A stretch of DNA of 64,000 bases. Origin: Nymphaea colorata (Eukaryota > Streptophyta > Magnoliopsida > Nymphaeales > Nymphaeaceae). The stretch lies in assembly GCF_008831285.2 (NCBI RefSeq), contig NC_045149.1, positions 7,218,417 through 7,282,416 on the forward strand, in the 5' to 3' direction. Positions 17,130 to 29,200 of this stretch are shown here, piece by piece; position 1 is the first letter of the stretch, and each line of letters starts with the position of its first letter. A program made the position numbers and the translations under genes. Below the pieces are notes generated by a model. That model searched no databases and was not told where the DNA came from. It saw only the letters and a list, made by a program, of their open reading frames with translations.

Positions 17130-19719
17130 ACACTACCCCCAAAAGTTGTGCATGTTAAATTTTCATTTTCTTATGACATGCCCTCCCAATAATATGGTGT
17201 GAAGATTCCAGTGAAACAGCTTAATACTCCAATGTCACTATTATGTGTACCTTTTTCCATTTGCAATTCTATATGGGAAGAATATGCGCTGACAAAGGAT
17301 AAAGGGGAGTAGGTGATTGGGTCGCGTAAGAAGTAAATAGATCCGACCCAATTCAGACGTTGACATTACTGAATCTGTTGTGAGCATCCTAGTCTCATCA
17401 GATCTGACAACAGATCCAGATTGTAAAGGAAAAGGGTAGCACCCAACCATAATTAGTTACTGGGTCAAATTGTTTTTCAGATTCATACCCAGTTCAGATG
17501 TTGGTGCAGAATAGCATGTCAGATCTAAACCTGATTCTTACAAGTCGAACCTTCTCTGTTACCAAATCTGACTGATTAGGGATACGTTTAGTCACATATC
17601 ATACCCATATAGATCTGAAACTATCCGCTACTACCCAATATCCAATTCAAATTTGGATTTCAATGAAAATTAAACCCAAATAAGGTTTAGGATCTTCACA
17701 ATGGATCTGACAGATACCCAAAGTTGGCTGATCCAAATTTGCTTATTATGCATATCCAATCCAAATTCTGCGCTTATTCGGATTAAGCAGTGTCTGGTTA
17801 ATCATCGGATAACGGATATCTCATAACCCGAACCCATTGAGATCTATATCCATCACCCTGCATGGGCCCACCATGGGAAATCTCAGTGTATGTGCTCCAG
17901 ATCTTGAATGATGCAACAGGAAGACCAAACAGTGAGACCCACACTCACTGCACATCAACAGTTACTTGGGAGTGCATCTCCTGTTCATCTGATTATGTCA
18001 GGAAGACTAGAAAAGAGGAGAAAAAAAAAAAAAGGTTCAGTGCTCTAATGGTTGGCTGGGGTTCACAAACACCAATAAAACTCTGTCTCTGCACTTACAC
18101 CAATGGTTTTGTTCAAAGATTCAAACTTATTTGATCATTTATACTGACAGTGGAATACAAGTGAGGGCCCTACTGCTAAGAGTGTTGGATATGTTCTAGA
18201 CAAAGCTTATTATTCTCGAACCTTGTAGACGAAGAACACCTAAAACCGTCACTAAATGTACCCATCAAAGAGAAAACTTCCTTTTATTAATGTTGAGTGT
18301 AAATTAAAACCAAAGTTTGGTGTAGATTTTGGTCTTTGAGGAGTGAAACTCTTTGTGCTGAAAAAAAGAGGGTACTAATATGCAAGTTTGAAGCATAGCG
18401 GCACCAAAAGCAGCTTTGGACCCAACGAGATGCGCAAATGGGAGATGGGGAAAGGGGGGAGGCTTCAGCCTTCACTTGGATGGTGGGATTATGCTTCGGC
18501 TAACTTAAAATGGTTTGTGTCCTCTGAATAATTCTTAATTATGTTCCCTACCATATTCTTAGCTCCAAGATTCAGTCCTTGATCAATGACAAATGCCACG
18601 ATAAACCCAGTTCTTGGCTCAACCAAATGTGAGTGCGATCCTGCATAGTCGGATAATATAACCTAATTAAGTTTGCGATATACTGATATTTATTATTATG
18701 TTATGGTTCTCAACATTAAATATTTAAAAGAATTGAAAATATTTTATAAAACTAAGAGTTAAACACGGCTTGAAGGTTTGCTCAAACAAGTTGAAGTAAA
18801 AACCTGGATATAAATCCTCTTGGTAGCGAAGGCCTTGAGTGTAAAAATCAAATTAAATCTCAACTTAGTGATGCCATGCATCAATATTATTGACCATAAC
18901 GACAAACATGTTGCGTTTGATTAAAATCTCTCCATTTTGTTGCAAATAACAAAACTCATTTCTGATTCCCTAAAAGACGTGATATTTGGCAAAAAGTTCA
19001 CTGCAAACATATTTTCATTTTGAGCCGACAATCTGCAGAGTAATAATGAAATTTTAAAAAAATACACAAAAAAAATAGTTAAATCAGTTTTTTTCCTAAT
19101 TGAGTTATGAAGCACCTCAAATTAACCCTCCATTACACTCTACAGTCTCTACTTGCTTCAAAGACAAGGATACCTTCTGATTCCCAAAGGACAAACAAGA
19201 TGTAGAGATAAGGTTCATTTCATTATCCAACAGTCCTTCGATTTTTGACAGCCAAACAGTTCTCTCATTGAAATATTTTTGCAAAAGACACCCAACTGGT
19301 CACCCATTTGCAGAAAGCATGCACCATGATGGTTTTGATAAAATTAACCGTGGGTAGATGAATGTATAAACCTTTTGGAGGTCCTTAGCTTAGCACATGG
19401 GTGGGACCTAGGGCCAGTACTTTATCCAGCAAATTTTACCTAACGGGACTGACAGGTCGGTAAAAGTTTAGTCATCAACTCGATTCCCGTAAGAACTATT
19501 ATTTTGGATTACAAATGATGGATGCACAACACTCTAGTTGATGAGCTCGCTGTGAAGATGATTTTACGGCAAAAAAAATGCATGTGCATGCACTGCGGTT
19601 CCTATTTATATTATAACTATAGAAACTGTGATGGATGTGATCATATTAATAAGGCTGACATAATGTGTTTCCTTTTTTGTCACAAACTAAGAAAACACAT
19701 TATATATTGCAGTTGCAAT
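17130..19719. other. Intergenic, no gene seen
   Basis: From 17270 to 17900 it carries the GATCTGA/CCAATTC/GGATTT repeat vocabulary seen at 3.1-3.9 kb and in DUR3 intron 1. The rest is AT-rich with only short, non-conserved open frames. Confidence 0.45.
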
Positions 19720-20440
19720 TATTAAATCTATGCCAATCTCAACAATATTTACAACCGACGAAGTTAACCCAAGAAATTTTACCACTTCTTCAAGGGGTTC
19801 CAATTATGGGTTTTCCTTCAAACTTGCATATCAGAAGGAAGATTTGTCTCATCTCTTTAATGAGTTGTAATTCACTTTATTCTTCTTAATCTCAAGTCAT
19901 CATTTATGGGCTTTAGATGGTTTCCTATGTAATTAGGGGGAAGCCAAAAAGTTTTGGCTAAGAGTAATTAGTTATATAATTTAAAATTTTTCAAGGGATG
20001 CCTATATGTAAATGAGAAAAGCTACCACACTAAGTTCCAGTATGAAAATCACACTTTTTTGTGGGCTTATGTAAGCAATTGCCCACATTAAGCTTCAAAT
20101 GGATTAGATAGTCGTTTTGCTTTCAAATCCAGTGTTTAAATCGGATTTGGGTGATGGTCAAAACTGGGTTTGTGAAAAACCCTAGATTTGAAAAAACTCC
20201 ATGGTTGGCAAAATAATTACTCAATCCATTGCATGCCTCAACAACATTTACAACCAAAGAAGTAAACTCAAGGAAGTTCACCACTACTTCAATAGGGTTC
20301 AGGTCTGGGTTTTCCTTCAAATTGCATGTGCATCAAAAGGAAGGTTTGTTTGGTCTCTCTAGTGCATTCTAATTCACGCTATTCTTCTTGTACTTCTCAG
20401 GTCATATATGTATGGACTTGAGATAGCCTCTTGAATATTA
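19720..20440. repeat. Diverged direct duplication of about 225 bp (two copies about 495 bp apart)
   Basis: Copy 1 (about 19720-19950) and copy 2 (about 20215-20440) share ACAATATTTACAACCGACGA versus ACAACATTTACAACCAAAGA, a GGGTTTTCCTTCAAA segment and a TATTCTTCTT segment in the same order. Read on the minus strand both can encode similar words (VVKFLGLTSSVVNIVE and VVNFLEFTSLVVNVVE), so the unit may derive from a coding sequence. I do not recognise the family. Confidence 0.7.
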
Positions 20441-20702
20441 GCCACTATTAAATTTGTACCCTTCATGCATGATTCTTTCCATAGATTTAGAGTTTTCCAT
20501 GTGAAGATCTTGTCTTGTATCGCATTACCCCATTTATTTGAATCCCCCAAAGTGCTCGTTCGATCTTCTTGCTGCACTGTAGTTCGAATACTTAAATCTA
20601 CATAATGTTCAATAGTATTTGATTCTAAACTAAATAGTGCGAATGGATCACAATACCTAGCCTCCACACATTCAACATATTGCTGCTTATGCAAGTCATG
20701 AT

Positions 20703-21084
20703 TAAGGGTGTTCAACCAGTCAAGCCAACTGGGGCTCGACTCAAACTCGCTCGTTAAACTCAACTTGAGCTTGACTCGCTCATTAACAGTCAAATTCCAG
20801 TTGTGAAAAGAACTTGGTCAAGTAAGCAAGTTGAGTTCCAGCTAGGCAAGCTCAACTTGTTTGAACTCGACTAAGCTCATGAGTCGTGATGAGAATGTGC
20901 ATATTCACAATTTTTTTCACAAAAGAAACTAGTTCAAGTGAATTCTCCATGTTGCTTATCGAGCTTCTTAATCTCAATCTGAGTCTAGCTCAATCTGGTC
21001 TCCAGTTCCGCTCGAGCTTGAGCTATGGCTTAAGGTACTCGAGCCAAGTTCAAGCTGGCTCAGCTCGACTCGTGTTCAGCCCTA
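20703..21084. mobile_element. hAT-type MITE with perfect 8-bp target-site duplication
   Basis: The ends are TAAGGGTGTTCAAC and, reading in from the right, TAGGGCTGAACAC. Perfect 8-bp flanks GTCATGAT lie at 20695-20702 and 21085-21092. The interior is rich in CTCGACTC/GAGCTTGAG words, as in many plant hAT MITEs. It is 382 bp and non-coding. The perfect duplication indicates a fairly recent insertion. Confidence 0.85.
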
Positions 21085-21470
21085 GTCATGATCAGTCAAA
21101 TATTGAATATCCAAAACAAAGAAAAGCCCTAGAGCAGCTACATGGTTTTTTGTTTCTTTGTTCTCTTTACCTGATTGCAAGGAAGCCTCATAAAGGACAT
21201 ACCAAATTAATGAGCCTGCCCACATGCTAGGTAAACCATGAGAGAGGACAAAATAATGCTACGTTACATGCCTCAATTGGCAAAGTTTCAAATGACTCTA
21301 ATAGGCTTTTGCCCTATATATGTGTTAAAACTAGAAATTTATGTGGTAACTTTTTAGTTTGACAAGATGCAACTCATCCTTGTATGTGGTTCTGCCCCTC
21401 TTTAGGTTATATGTGGTTCTGCCATTACTGACATACTAACTCAAGTGGGTTGAGTTTGAAAAAATATGGG

Positions 21471-21685
21471 CATGTTTGGGTGACACCCTTAAATGTTATT
21501 AGAAATTGGGTTTGTACAAAAACCAATTTTGATGAGAAAACCGCCTCTTCTGCCAAAAAAAATCATAAAAAATGTTACTTTGGCATAATCAACCGCATTT
21601 TAAGAACTGGTTAAGAAAAAACCAAGTTTCTACAAAACCTGTTTTTCGGAAAACTAGTTGTTTCAAGGGTGTCATCCAAAACCGA
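21471..21685. mobile_element. MITE family B, copy 1
   Basis: The left end CATGTTTGGGTGACACCCTT is mirrored by the right end, whose reverse complement reads CGGTTTTGGATGACACCCTT. The interior has AAAACC/GGTTTT words in fold-back order. It is about 215 bp. Confidence 0.7.
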
Positions 21686-21784
21686 CCTATAACTTCCATT
21701 GTCTCTCAGTGTAGAATCCCCGTGCACCTCTGCCTTCATTCTAAACTAAAGCTCACCTTCTAATGGAATATAATGAAATATTTA

Positions 21785-21936
21785 GGGATCATTCGGTAGT
21801 AGTAATAATATATGAATGTTATGAATCTGTCCAAAAGATAGGGGTAGATCCATGAGATATTGGTTCTAATATCCCATGAATCTACCTCAATCTGTAGAGT
21901 AGATTCTGCATAGTGTTCCTGCTGCCAAACTACCCC
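21785..21936. mobile_element. MITE family A, copy 3, with TTA target-site duplication
   Basis: The ends are GGGATCATTCGGTAG and, reading in from the right, GGGGTAGTTTGGCAG. TTA flanks both sides (21782-21784 and 21937-21939). The 3-bp TTA duplication and size of about 150 bp fit PIF/Harbinger-derived Tourist-like MITEs. It shares ATGAATCTACCTCAATCT with the copy at 1381. Confidence 0.75.
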
Positions 21937-22898
21937 TTAGGTTTATATTTTTTCGTTTAGTTGGTTTTTTATATGCAATTTGTGGTGTTAAAATGAAAAA
22001 AAAGTGGGAAGCCCAGATTGTTCTTGATGCCCTTTCAATGAATGTATATCTATCTTGTAATATTTTCAACTAGAAAACTGACAAAATTAACTGTAAAACA
22101 CCTTCTTAGAAGAAATGTGTCAAATTAACTATAATGACAGGTCAGCCCTATGTTTTGATCACTATTACCTATAAAGAGCTGAGAGAAATTCTAATTTTAC
22201 CATAAAAAAAATAATAACTTAAATATAAAATATAAATATAAATTTTAAGGAAACAAAACAGGCAAATTACTTTCTCGGGCATTCCTCATTTCACCTAATG
22301 ATGCACGCAAATGGATATTGAATAACCAAATCGTGAATTAAATACAGGATGAATTGGATCTGGAGCAGCCAAAATTATCCAAATCCCATACCGTTGTCCA
22401 GCCCGTTTGCATCCCTGATCTTGCTCGGCTGTTTACGGTGCCAGTTATATATGTTGCTACTAATTGGTCTCCATTTCAAATGGTTCCGACTTACTATTCA
22501 TGTTTGTGATGTCGCACTCTCAAACTGAAGATATATTGCCGAAGGGCTATAGTGTAGTTGATCGAGCTGGTAGCAGAAAGATTTGTCGCATGTTCTAGGC
22601 ACTACGCGTGGAGTGGAGCAAAGTACCAAAGAGAACATACATTGTCTCCTTATCATACACCAATGCAGCTCTGGTTGTCTCTTTACTAGGCACTAATGTA
22701 GCCCTAGACTCTTACTAGTGTTTGAATTTTTTAGGTGGTTGGCCGTGCTCATCCCAGGTATATATATATATATTTCTGGTGTTTAATTGTTCACCCAACC
22801 ATATTAGTTCACACATTTTTCTCATTGTTTTTCTATCAAAGATGGACTGTCTTGGTTAGGTGGCTGAATGATTCTAAAAAGTCAAACTCATCATTCAC

Positions 22899-22901
<3 letters not shown>

Positions 22902-22938
<37 letters not shown>
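22902..22938. repeat. (TA)n microsatellite
   Basis: An uninterrupted TA run of about 37 bp. Confidence 0.95.
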
Positions 22939-22942
<4 letters not shown>

Positions 22943-23129
22943 CAAATGTTTAAGTGCTATACCTGAAATGGCAAGGACTCATCTTGATTGTTAATTTTTC
23001 CAAAAGAGATAATTGAGAGGAAATCAAAGAGAAAAAATTGTTATTTAATACTAGATTATTAAAATACTATATTTCATTATTTTCTCTCAACTGTCCATTT
23101 TATGATCAAAATGATTATTTGTGTCTAGC

Positions 23130-23133
<4 letters not shown>

Positions 23134-23186
<53 letters not shown>
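23134..23186. repeat. Compound (CT)n(TA)n microsatellite
   Basis: About 29 bp of CT passes directly into about 24 bp of TA. Confidence 0.95.
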
Positions 23187-23800
23187 ATACACTTAAAAGT
23201 GTCTGCTTATGTAAATTTGCAATCAAATGTGAGCCACGGAAGAGATCCAAAGTCTATAATGTTTATGCTTGAAAGTGGGGCTGTGGCTTTTGCTTGACGT
23301 ACTGGTCATGAGACATGGTAGACTTGGTTAGGAAGCATCAACTTTGATGAAAAATGACACCAAAAGCTGGCCCATATGGGCCCTAGTTCATGTCTTTGCC
23401 ACCACTGTCTTGGTACAGTATCAAAACCGAGACTGACAACAACGTGAAAGACAAATTCCAATCCCCCAAAAACATGCAACCTTGCAGCTAAAGAAGCCAT
23501 AAGATCAAGAGATCCAAGTAATCAGACGTATCGTCCTTTTGAGATGATCATGAAACTTAGGACAAAAAGAAATTTATCTTATAGAAAGATTGAAATTCCT
23601 GCTACCCATCGCATGAAATAAAAAAAACTCGATAAACTATTGAAAGAATAAATGAATGAACCGCAGAAAAGAATAACAATAATTGCATGCTTCGCAATTG
23701 GATCGGCGCATGTTGATGGAGATGTTCTAAGTCAGGTGCCAACCTGTGTTCTACTCACATTGAGCTGCCTGATGTCGATGGGCCTGATTTAACCAATTAT

Positions 23801-23824
23801 GGATCTGGATCTGGATCTGGATCT
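23801..23824. repeat. (GGATCT)4 hexamer repeat
   Basis: Four perfect copies of GGATCT in tandem. Confidence 0.9.
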
Positions 23825-24899
23825 TATCCGGTTGCCCCAGGGTTGTATTGTCAAAGAAAGAGTCAGATGTCATGAATAATTGGATCCACTTTTCAATACG
23901 CAGTTTCGTATCTGAACTCGATCTAATTACTAATCCAACCAAAATCCAAATCCAGTAACTTGTAACAAGTCTGATCCTGACATGGTGTTTAGAGATTTTC
24001 ATCATCTGATTATGTCAAGTACTCCATATATCTACCAGGTTAAGGTGGTGGATATGCCATTTGTAGAGCCTTGTCATCAAAATCGGCCGATTCGGATCGA
24101 ATCAGAAGCAAAACGATCTAATTTTGTCGCCACTTCGGAAGTGCCATGTGTCAACTTTTAACTACTTGTTAAACTAATATAAGAAGTTCTTTCTAATTTC
24201 TATCATTTTCATACTTTTTTTCATGTGTTTTTAAAAGATTGAATGTTTCCAAACTCAGCTGAATCGATGAACTAACTGATGATTAGGTTAACAAACTCAT
24301 TTTATTGCCATTCCTTTTCAGGGTATGTCTCAAATATGGAGACAAATGCGCGGCAATGTGCTGCATATCAGCAGATACACATAGGCCGTACTTGGCCATT
24401 AACTACTTTTAATTAGAAGTTTTAATGAATACTTTGGAATATATAATAAATCAAAGTACATTTAATAATTTAAGTACTGTTTCAGTTTCCTAAGGTATGT
24501 GATGCTATAGTTTATGGAATTATGACACCCTAGTAACTATAATATGTACTGCCCTCAATCACCTCATCATATTGACTAAATACTTATAAATCACGGCAAC
24601 TCAAAAAATTACTGAAAAGAAAGTTAACTGCCTTTTAACATTTTGAAAAGTTACATGGTGTAACCTAGTGAGAAACGACATGATGATATTGATGGGGATG
24701 GTTGATTTAGCAACACCAAAATGCTCATATTTGACGGTGATTATACTCGAAAGATTATGGAAAAGATTATATAAAGTAAAACTGTTAAGTAATCAAAGCA
24801 ACATTTATCAAGGGTGAAAGAAAAACTATTTCATTTGTAAGCTCAGCTTGTAGCTCTTTTTACTGCGTGCGAGCTGTAATTTGAGAATAATCAAGGAAA

Positions 24900-25112
24900 A
24901 CTTTGTATGAACGCCTTAAATGACATTTTCGATGATAGTCGAAACTGGGTATGTGAAAGGTAGCTTTGATAAACTGGGTAAATAAAAAATGTCCTTTTTT
25001 TATGTATCATCGAAATACAAAAACTAGTTTTTGGAAAACTAATTAGAAAACCAAGTTTTCTCAAAACATGATTTTTACAAAACAACTTTTTTGAAGGTGT
25101 CATTCAAATGTT
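24900..25112. mobile_element. MITE family B, copy 2
   Basis: The right end TTTGAAGGTGTCATTCAAAT matches the family B right end at 21660. The left end has a degraded partner (TGAACGCCTTAAATGACA). It shares the AAAACCAAGTTT interior word with copy 1 at 21471. Confidence 0.55.
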
Positions 25113-26093
25113 ATTTTGCAATGAGAGATTAAAGAGACTTGTGTGTATGCCTTACAGGGGATGCTGTCGCCGGACAGACCAGGAGTTCGTAAGAACACAA
25201 TGTCCCTAGTTCAATTCTTGTGGGCACTTTGCCTGCTGTTTAAATTGAAAGGTACACCGTTATCGTCACTAACACCAACACACAGGACTCAAAGAGAATG
25301 GGAGGCCTTCAGGTCTTGTTCTGAATGATAATGATAATTTCTTTGTTAGTGGGAAGAAACTTATTCCCTTTGAAGTTAGGAGCAGAGATCGGAACAGTTG
25401 GTCGATTCGAACTGGTTTGTAAGTCTTGCATCTTATTCTAAAGGGGTTTAATCTCTTTGAATCCTGTAAAAGAATCTTCTCTAATCTGAGTTATTAAAAC
25501 AGGAAGAAGGTAATCAGTGTTTGATTGGAGTAAAACCAGAGAAATCATCCAAAATCCAGACAAGACCCGGTTCATGTCCAAGATCCAGTAGTCCTGGTTT
25601 TGAGAGGATCCCTCGGTGACTTGCCAGTGGGTGGAGGGGACAAGGATGCCAATGATTAAAGGGAAGCGGAGGACGAGGAGGAAACAGCTCAACAAGAACA
25701 AACTTTGCTTCTCTTACCAAACTCCGTTCATTTGAAAAAGAGAGAAACACTGAGATGGGGGAGAAGAGAAAAAAGAGAAGGCAAACAGAAACAAAATCCC
25801 GCAACCCAAATCCCAATCAAAATCCATTAAACAATTCTCTCTCTAATAATTAATTCTCTCTCTCTCTCTCTCTCCACACAAGGTTCTTTCTTCACTTGTT
25901 CTAGTCTCCTCCTTTCCCTACACAAAGGCTCACTCTTACTAAAACCACCAACTCTGTCTCCCACAGACACACAACACTGAGAGAGGGAGGGGAGGGAGGG
26001 AGGGAGAGAGAGAGGGAAGATACCTGTCCTGTGCTTGCTGTTTGATTTGGTTGAAGGGTTTTCTTGTAGAACCATTTTTGTTCGTCGGTGGCA
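25113..26093. other. Upstream region of the GRF gene
   Basis: No exon was recognised. The last 300 bp become pyrimidine- and purine-rich (CT run at about 25856-25874, GAGGGAGGGAGGG at 25981-26010), typical of a plant promoter and leader. Several minus-strand open frames here arise from that base bias and are not supported as genes. Confidence 0.45.
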
Positions 26094-26144
26094 ATGGCAG
26101 TGTGGTTGCGGTTGGATGTTTTTCTTCTTGTGGGTGATGTCTGA
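26094..26144 (+). CDS. Upstream ORF 1 in the GRF leader
   Basis: ATG at 26094 opens a 16-codon frame ending in TGA at 26144, 56 nt before the main ATG. It matters only if transcription starts upstream of 26094, which is likely but unproven. It overlaps uORF 2 in another frame. Confidence 0.35.
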   Translation: MAVWLRLDVFLLVGDV

Positions 26145-26187
26145 GGCTGAGAAATATCATCTTCTGGTTGTTGGGAGGGAGGTTTGA
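26116..26187 (+). CDS. Upstream ORF 2 in the GRF leader
   Basis: ATG at 26116, with a second in-frame ATG at 26137, opens a 23-codon frame ending at 26187, only 13 nt before the GRF ATG at 26201. Such a close uORF would be expected to reduce initiation at the main start. Confidence 0.35.
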   Translation: MFFFLWVMSEAEKYHLLVVGREV

Positions 26188-26200
26188 GAGGGAAGGAGGG

Positions 26201-29200
26201 ATGAACAACAGAGGGCTGTTCACGCCGTCGCAGTGGCAGGAGTTGGAGCACCAGGCTCTCATTTTCAAGTATCTGATGGCGGGAATTCCGGTTCCTCCCG
26301 ATCTCCTCCTGCCGATTCGGAAGAGCTTGGAAGCTAGGATCTTCCATCATCCAGCCAGTAAGATCGCCATTCTCCTTTTTTGCAAGGGATTTCAGGGACA
26401 GAACTCGAAAGATGATGCCTTTTCATCGTCGTCTTCTTCTTCTTTTCTCTCTTCTATTTTCATGTTTATTTTTCTTTCTCCCTCTTGCTCGTTTGATGGT
26501 TTATCTTCCTTCTTTCTTTTGTTATTTACCTTTCTTTTTAGTTTTTGCAGCTCCATCTTTTGTGTCCCGTTTTCGCTCAGATTATCTGGATGTATTCTGG
26601 TTTTACTGAGCCTCTCTCTCTCTCTCTCTCTCTCTCTGACCGTGTTTTGGTGTTCTATGTCGTTGCATTCGCTCCTTGTTTTCGTGATGGTGGTCTTTCT
26701 GTTCGCTGTTCTCGTTTTGATTTTCGCATTGGATTTCAGTTTATGATTTTTTTTTTTTTTAGTTTTTCCAAAACTTGGCTTTTGCGTTCTTTGGAACCTG
26801 TGAGCTGCCTTTCGGTCGAAATCTCTCTCTCTCTCGATCTTTGCTACCCGTCAATAAATCGGGCTTCCGATGCTTTGCTAACGTGTGTGGCGTTCCATTT
26901 TCGCGAATATTTTACAACAAGAAGTTACTGTCTTTGAGTCTTTCTATGTGTCTTCTTTTCAGAAAAAAAATGGAAAAAATCTAGAGGGTTAAGGGCTGGC
27001 CTTGATGAGAGTGTAGTCACTATTTTATTTTTTTTGGTTATTCCGTTGTTCCGATCTCTCACTATCGCGTTACCCCTTCTTCTTATTTTATTGATCTCTT
27101 CTTGTTTTCCTGGTTAAAATAAAAAAGAAGAAGAAGGTGGCGGTAGTTTTCTTTTATCCGCTCCTTCATTTTTGCCGCAGGAGTTTGGTTTTCTCTTGCA
27201 TTTATTAATTGGTATTTATTGTTTTATCATCCATTTACTTTATTCATTTATTTATTGCTCTTGTCTTCCTCTTTTATCTTTTTAGTGTGCAGTTATTGGT
27301 TCATATCCACGGTTTTCCTTTTGGCCTTCCAAAGGGGACTAGATTTATTTCTACGACGGCCTTCTACTAAATGTGTTCTTTTGCCTCCGTAATATAAAAT
27401 TGTTTTCGTTGGTCTCTGATCAGACGTCTTACTCCGCAAATATAAAATTATCAGAGTTCCACCAACAAAACCAAAACTTGAATGCTTTTGGTTGATTGAT
27501 GCTCATAATGGCTCCTTTATTATTTCTTCTTCTTTCTGTGAGAGAACCATAATTGCCCTTACTGCCTCTGCATGTCCTGCTCTTGAGGATTAAGAGCTGC
27601 ACCTTCCACTGTTTGTACTGCTTGTCTCAGTTTTGACGTTCGCGTCCGTTCGTTAAGCTTTAGCCGTTTCTAGTTCAAGTAAATAATGTAAACCGTATGT
27701 ATCTTAGATCCATGCCTTTGTCAGCGTCGTGTTTTTATGGCTTTTATGCTCTGAACTTGCAAATTTAGATATGTCCAGTTCATCTGTTTTCAGAGTGACT
27801 ATAGCCATCGTTGCCGATTCAGGGTTTACTGATTCGATTTGTTGCCTGAATATCCTTAATGGGTCCTTTAGCCTATTCATATCTGAGTGTCCTCAAGCAA
27901 AGCGGATTTCTTTTTCTGATAGTCGGTGCTCTCTTTTCTGTGTGACGTCGAGTCTCCATGTTCCAATATTCAAGAAACACGCGTTTTGTTTCCTCCGCTC
28001 TTCATGGAATTGCTGGTCTACGGGAGGAGCTTTTCAGTCGAGTATTGCTGCTCAATGAGTTCTTAGCGATGGTCACTTCCTGTTGCCATCAAAGTTGTTG
28101 CTGAAGGAGTGCTATCGATTTTGCTATTATTTTCTGTTAGATATTCTACCGTCTTCAGCTTCTTCTTTCTCCTGTGACATCTTGCTGCCATCTACGTGCT
28201 TCTTCGTGGTGCTCCGATTTAGTAAAATATCTTTTTCTGTTCCAACTTTCAATAGAAGATCATCACGTTTTTTTCGTTTGGGTACCTCTCTGCAATTTCT
28301 CCCAGTGGGTTGGGGCCCATTTTATGGGAAGAAATTGGATCCAGAGCCTGGAAGGTGTCGGAGAACAGATGGGAAAAAGTGGAGGTGTTCAAAGGATGCA
28401 TATCCAGACTCAAAATATTGTGAGCGGCACATGCACAGAGGCCGCAACCGTTCAAGAAAGCCTGTGGAAACACAAACCGTCTCACAGTCTTCGCAGACTG
28501 TGACATCACTTGCTGCTGCTGGAAGTAGCAGCTTTCAGAACCTGCCATTACACTCCATTAGTGGCTCGCAGGGGTCTGGTCCTGGACTTTCAGCATCAGA
28601 GGTGCAAGTTCAGCATGGACCATATGGGACAAGCAACAAAGACTGCAGGTATGTGATCATCTCTATCATCCTTTGCCATATCAGTGATGATCGTTCTATC
28701 ATTGGCTGTGACGTGACTTACTTTTTCCTTTACCCAATGGTCCTTTTGGCTGAAGTGTCTGTATTCAATGAAAACAGAACCTTATCGTTGGTTTCTCAAT
28801 CTGAAACATGTTAAACTGTGATGCTTTAAGCTGTTGCGGACTAATTGAGCTTCTGAACCCGCTGGATGTCAAGCACGTTTTTCTTTTCATTTGAAATGTT
28901 GAATCATATGTAGGTCCGTAAAACCTAGATGTTCTAGAACTTTACATTCCTCTTACAGATTTATCGTCATTACTCTTAATGGTATGTTAGGATCTGATTT
29001 CTTTTCTATTGAAATGGTAAGAAGGTACCTCATGTTACCTACCTAAGCCATTTTAAATGCGCACTGCTGGTTTTCTGATATTCTTCTTTTCTTCCTTTTC
29101 CTGTCAGAGTCATCTGTCATTGTTCTTTTTATGAGAAACTATGTTCTTTGGCCCCAGAGGTTACGAGGAACATAGTTAACCCTAACCATGGACTAGAGAT

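Larger units (their letters stand above)
21940..24899. other. Intergenic, AT-rich, microsatellite-bearing
   Basis: No gene was recognised. It holds the TA run at 22902-22938, a CT-TA compound repeat at 23134-23186 and a GGATCT hexamer array at 23801-23824. Open frames are short. Confidence 0.5.

Noticed and set aside
20374-20793. Single 139-codon minus-strand gene
   Set aside because: It begins at TTG inside a MITE, so the frame as it stands is not a gene; the part outside the MITE is discussed as a finding.
25160-25220. tRNA-like T-arm word AGTTCAATTCTTG
   Set aside because: No matching acceptor stem, D-arm or anticodon arm could be folded around it.
26168-26200. Longer GRF N-terminus starting at 26168
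   Set aside because: That codon is TTG. The first in-frame ATG is at 26201, directly before the conserved QLQ domain.
25514-26350. Several minus-strand frames over the GRF promoter and exon 1
   Set aside because: They overlap the well-supported QLQ exon in antisense and consist of Ser/Pro/Leu runs caused by pyrimidine-rich DNA.
28083-28305. Upstream extension of GRF exon 2 in the same frame
   Set aside because: Thymidine-rich intron sequence. The acceptor at 28305 joins the QLQ exon in frame and matches GRF structure.
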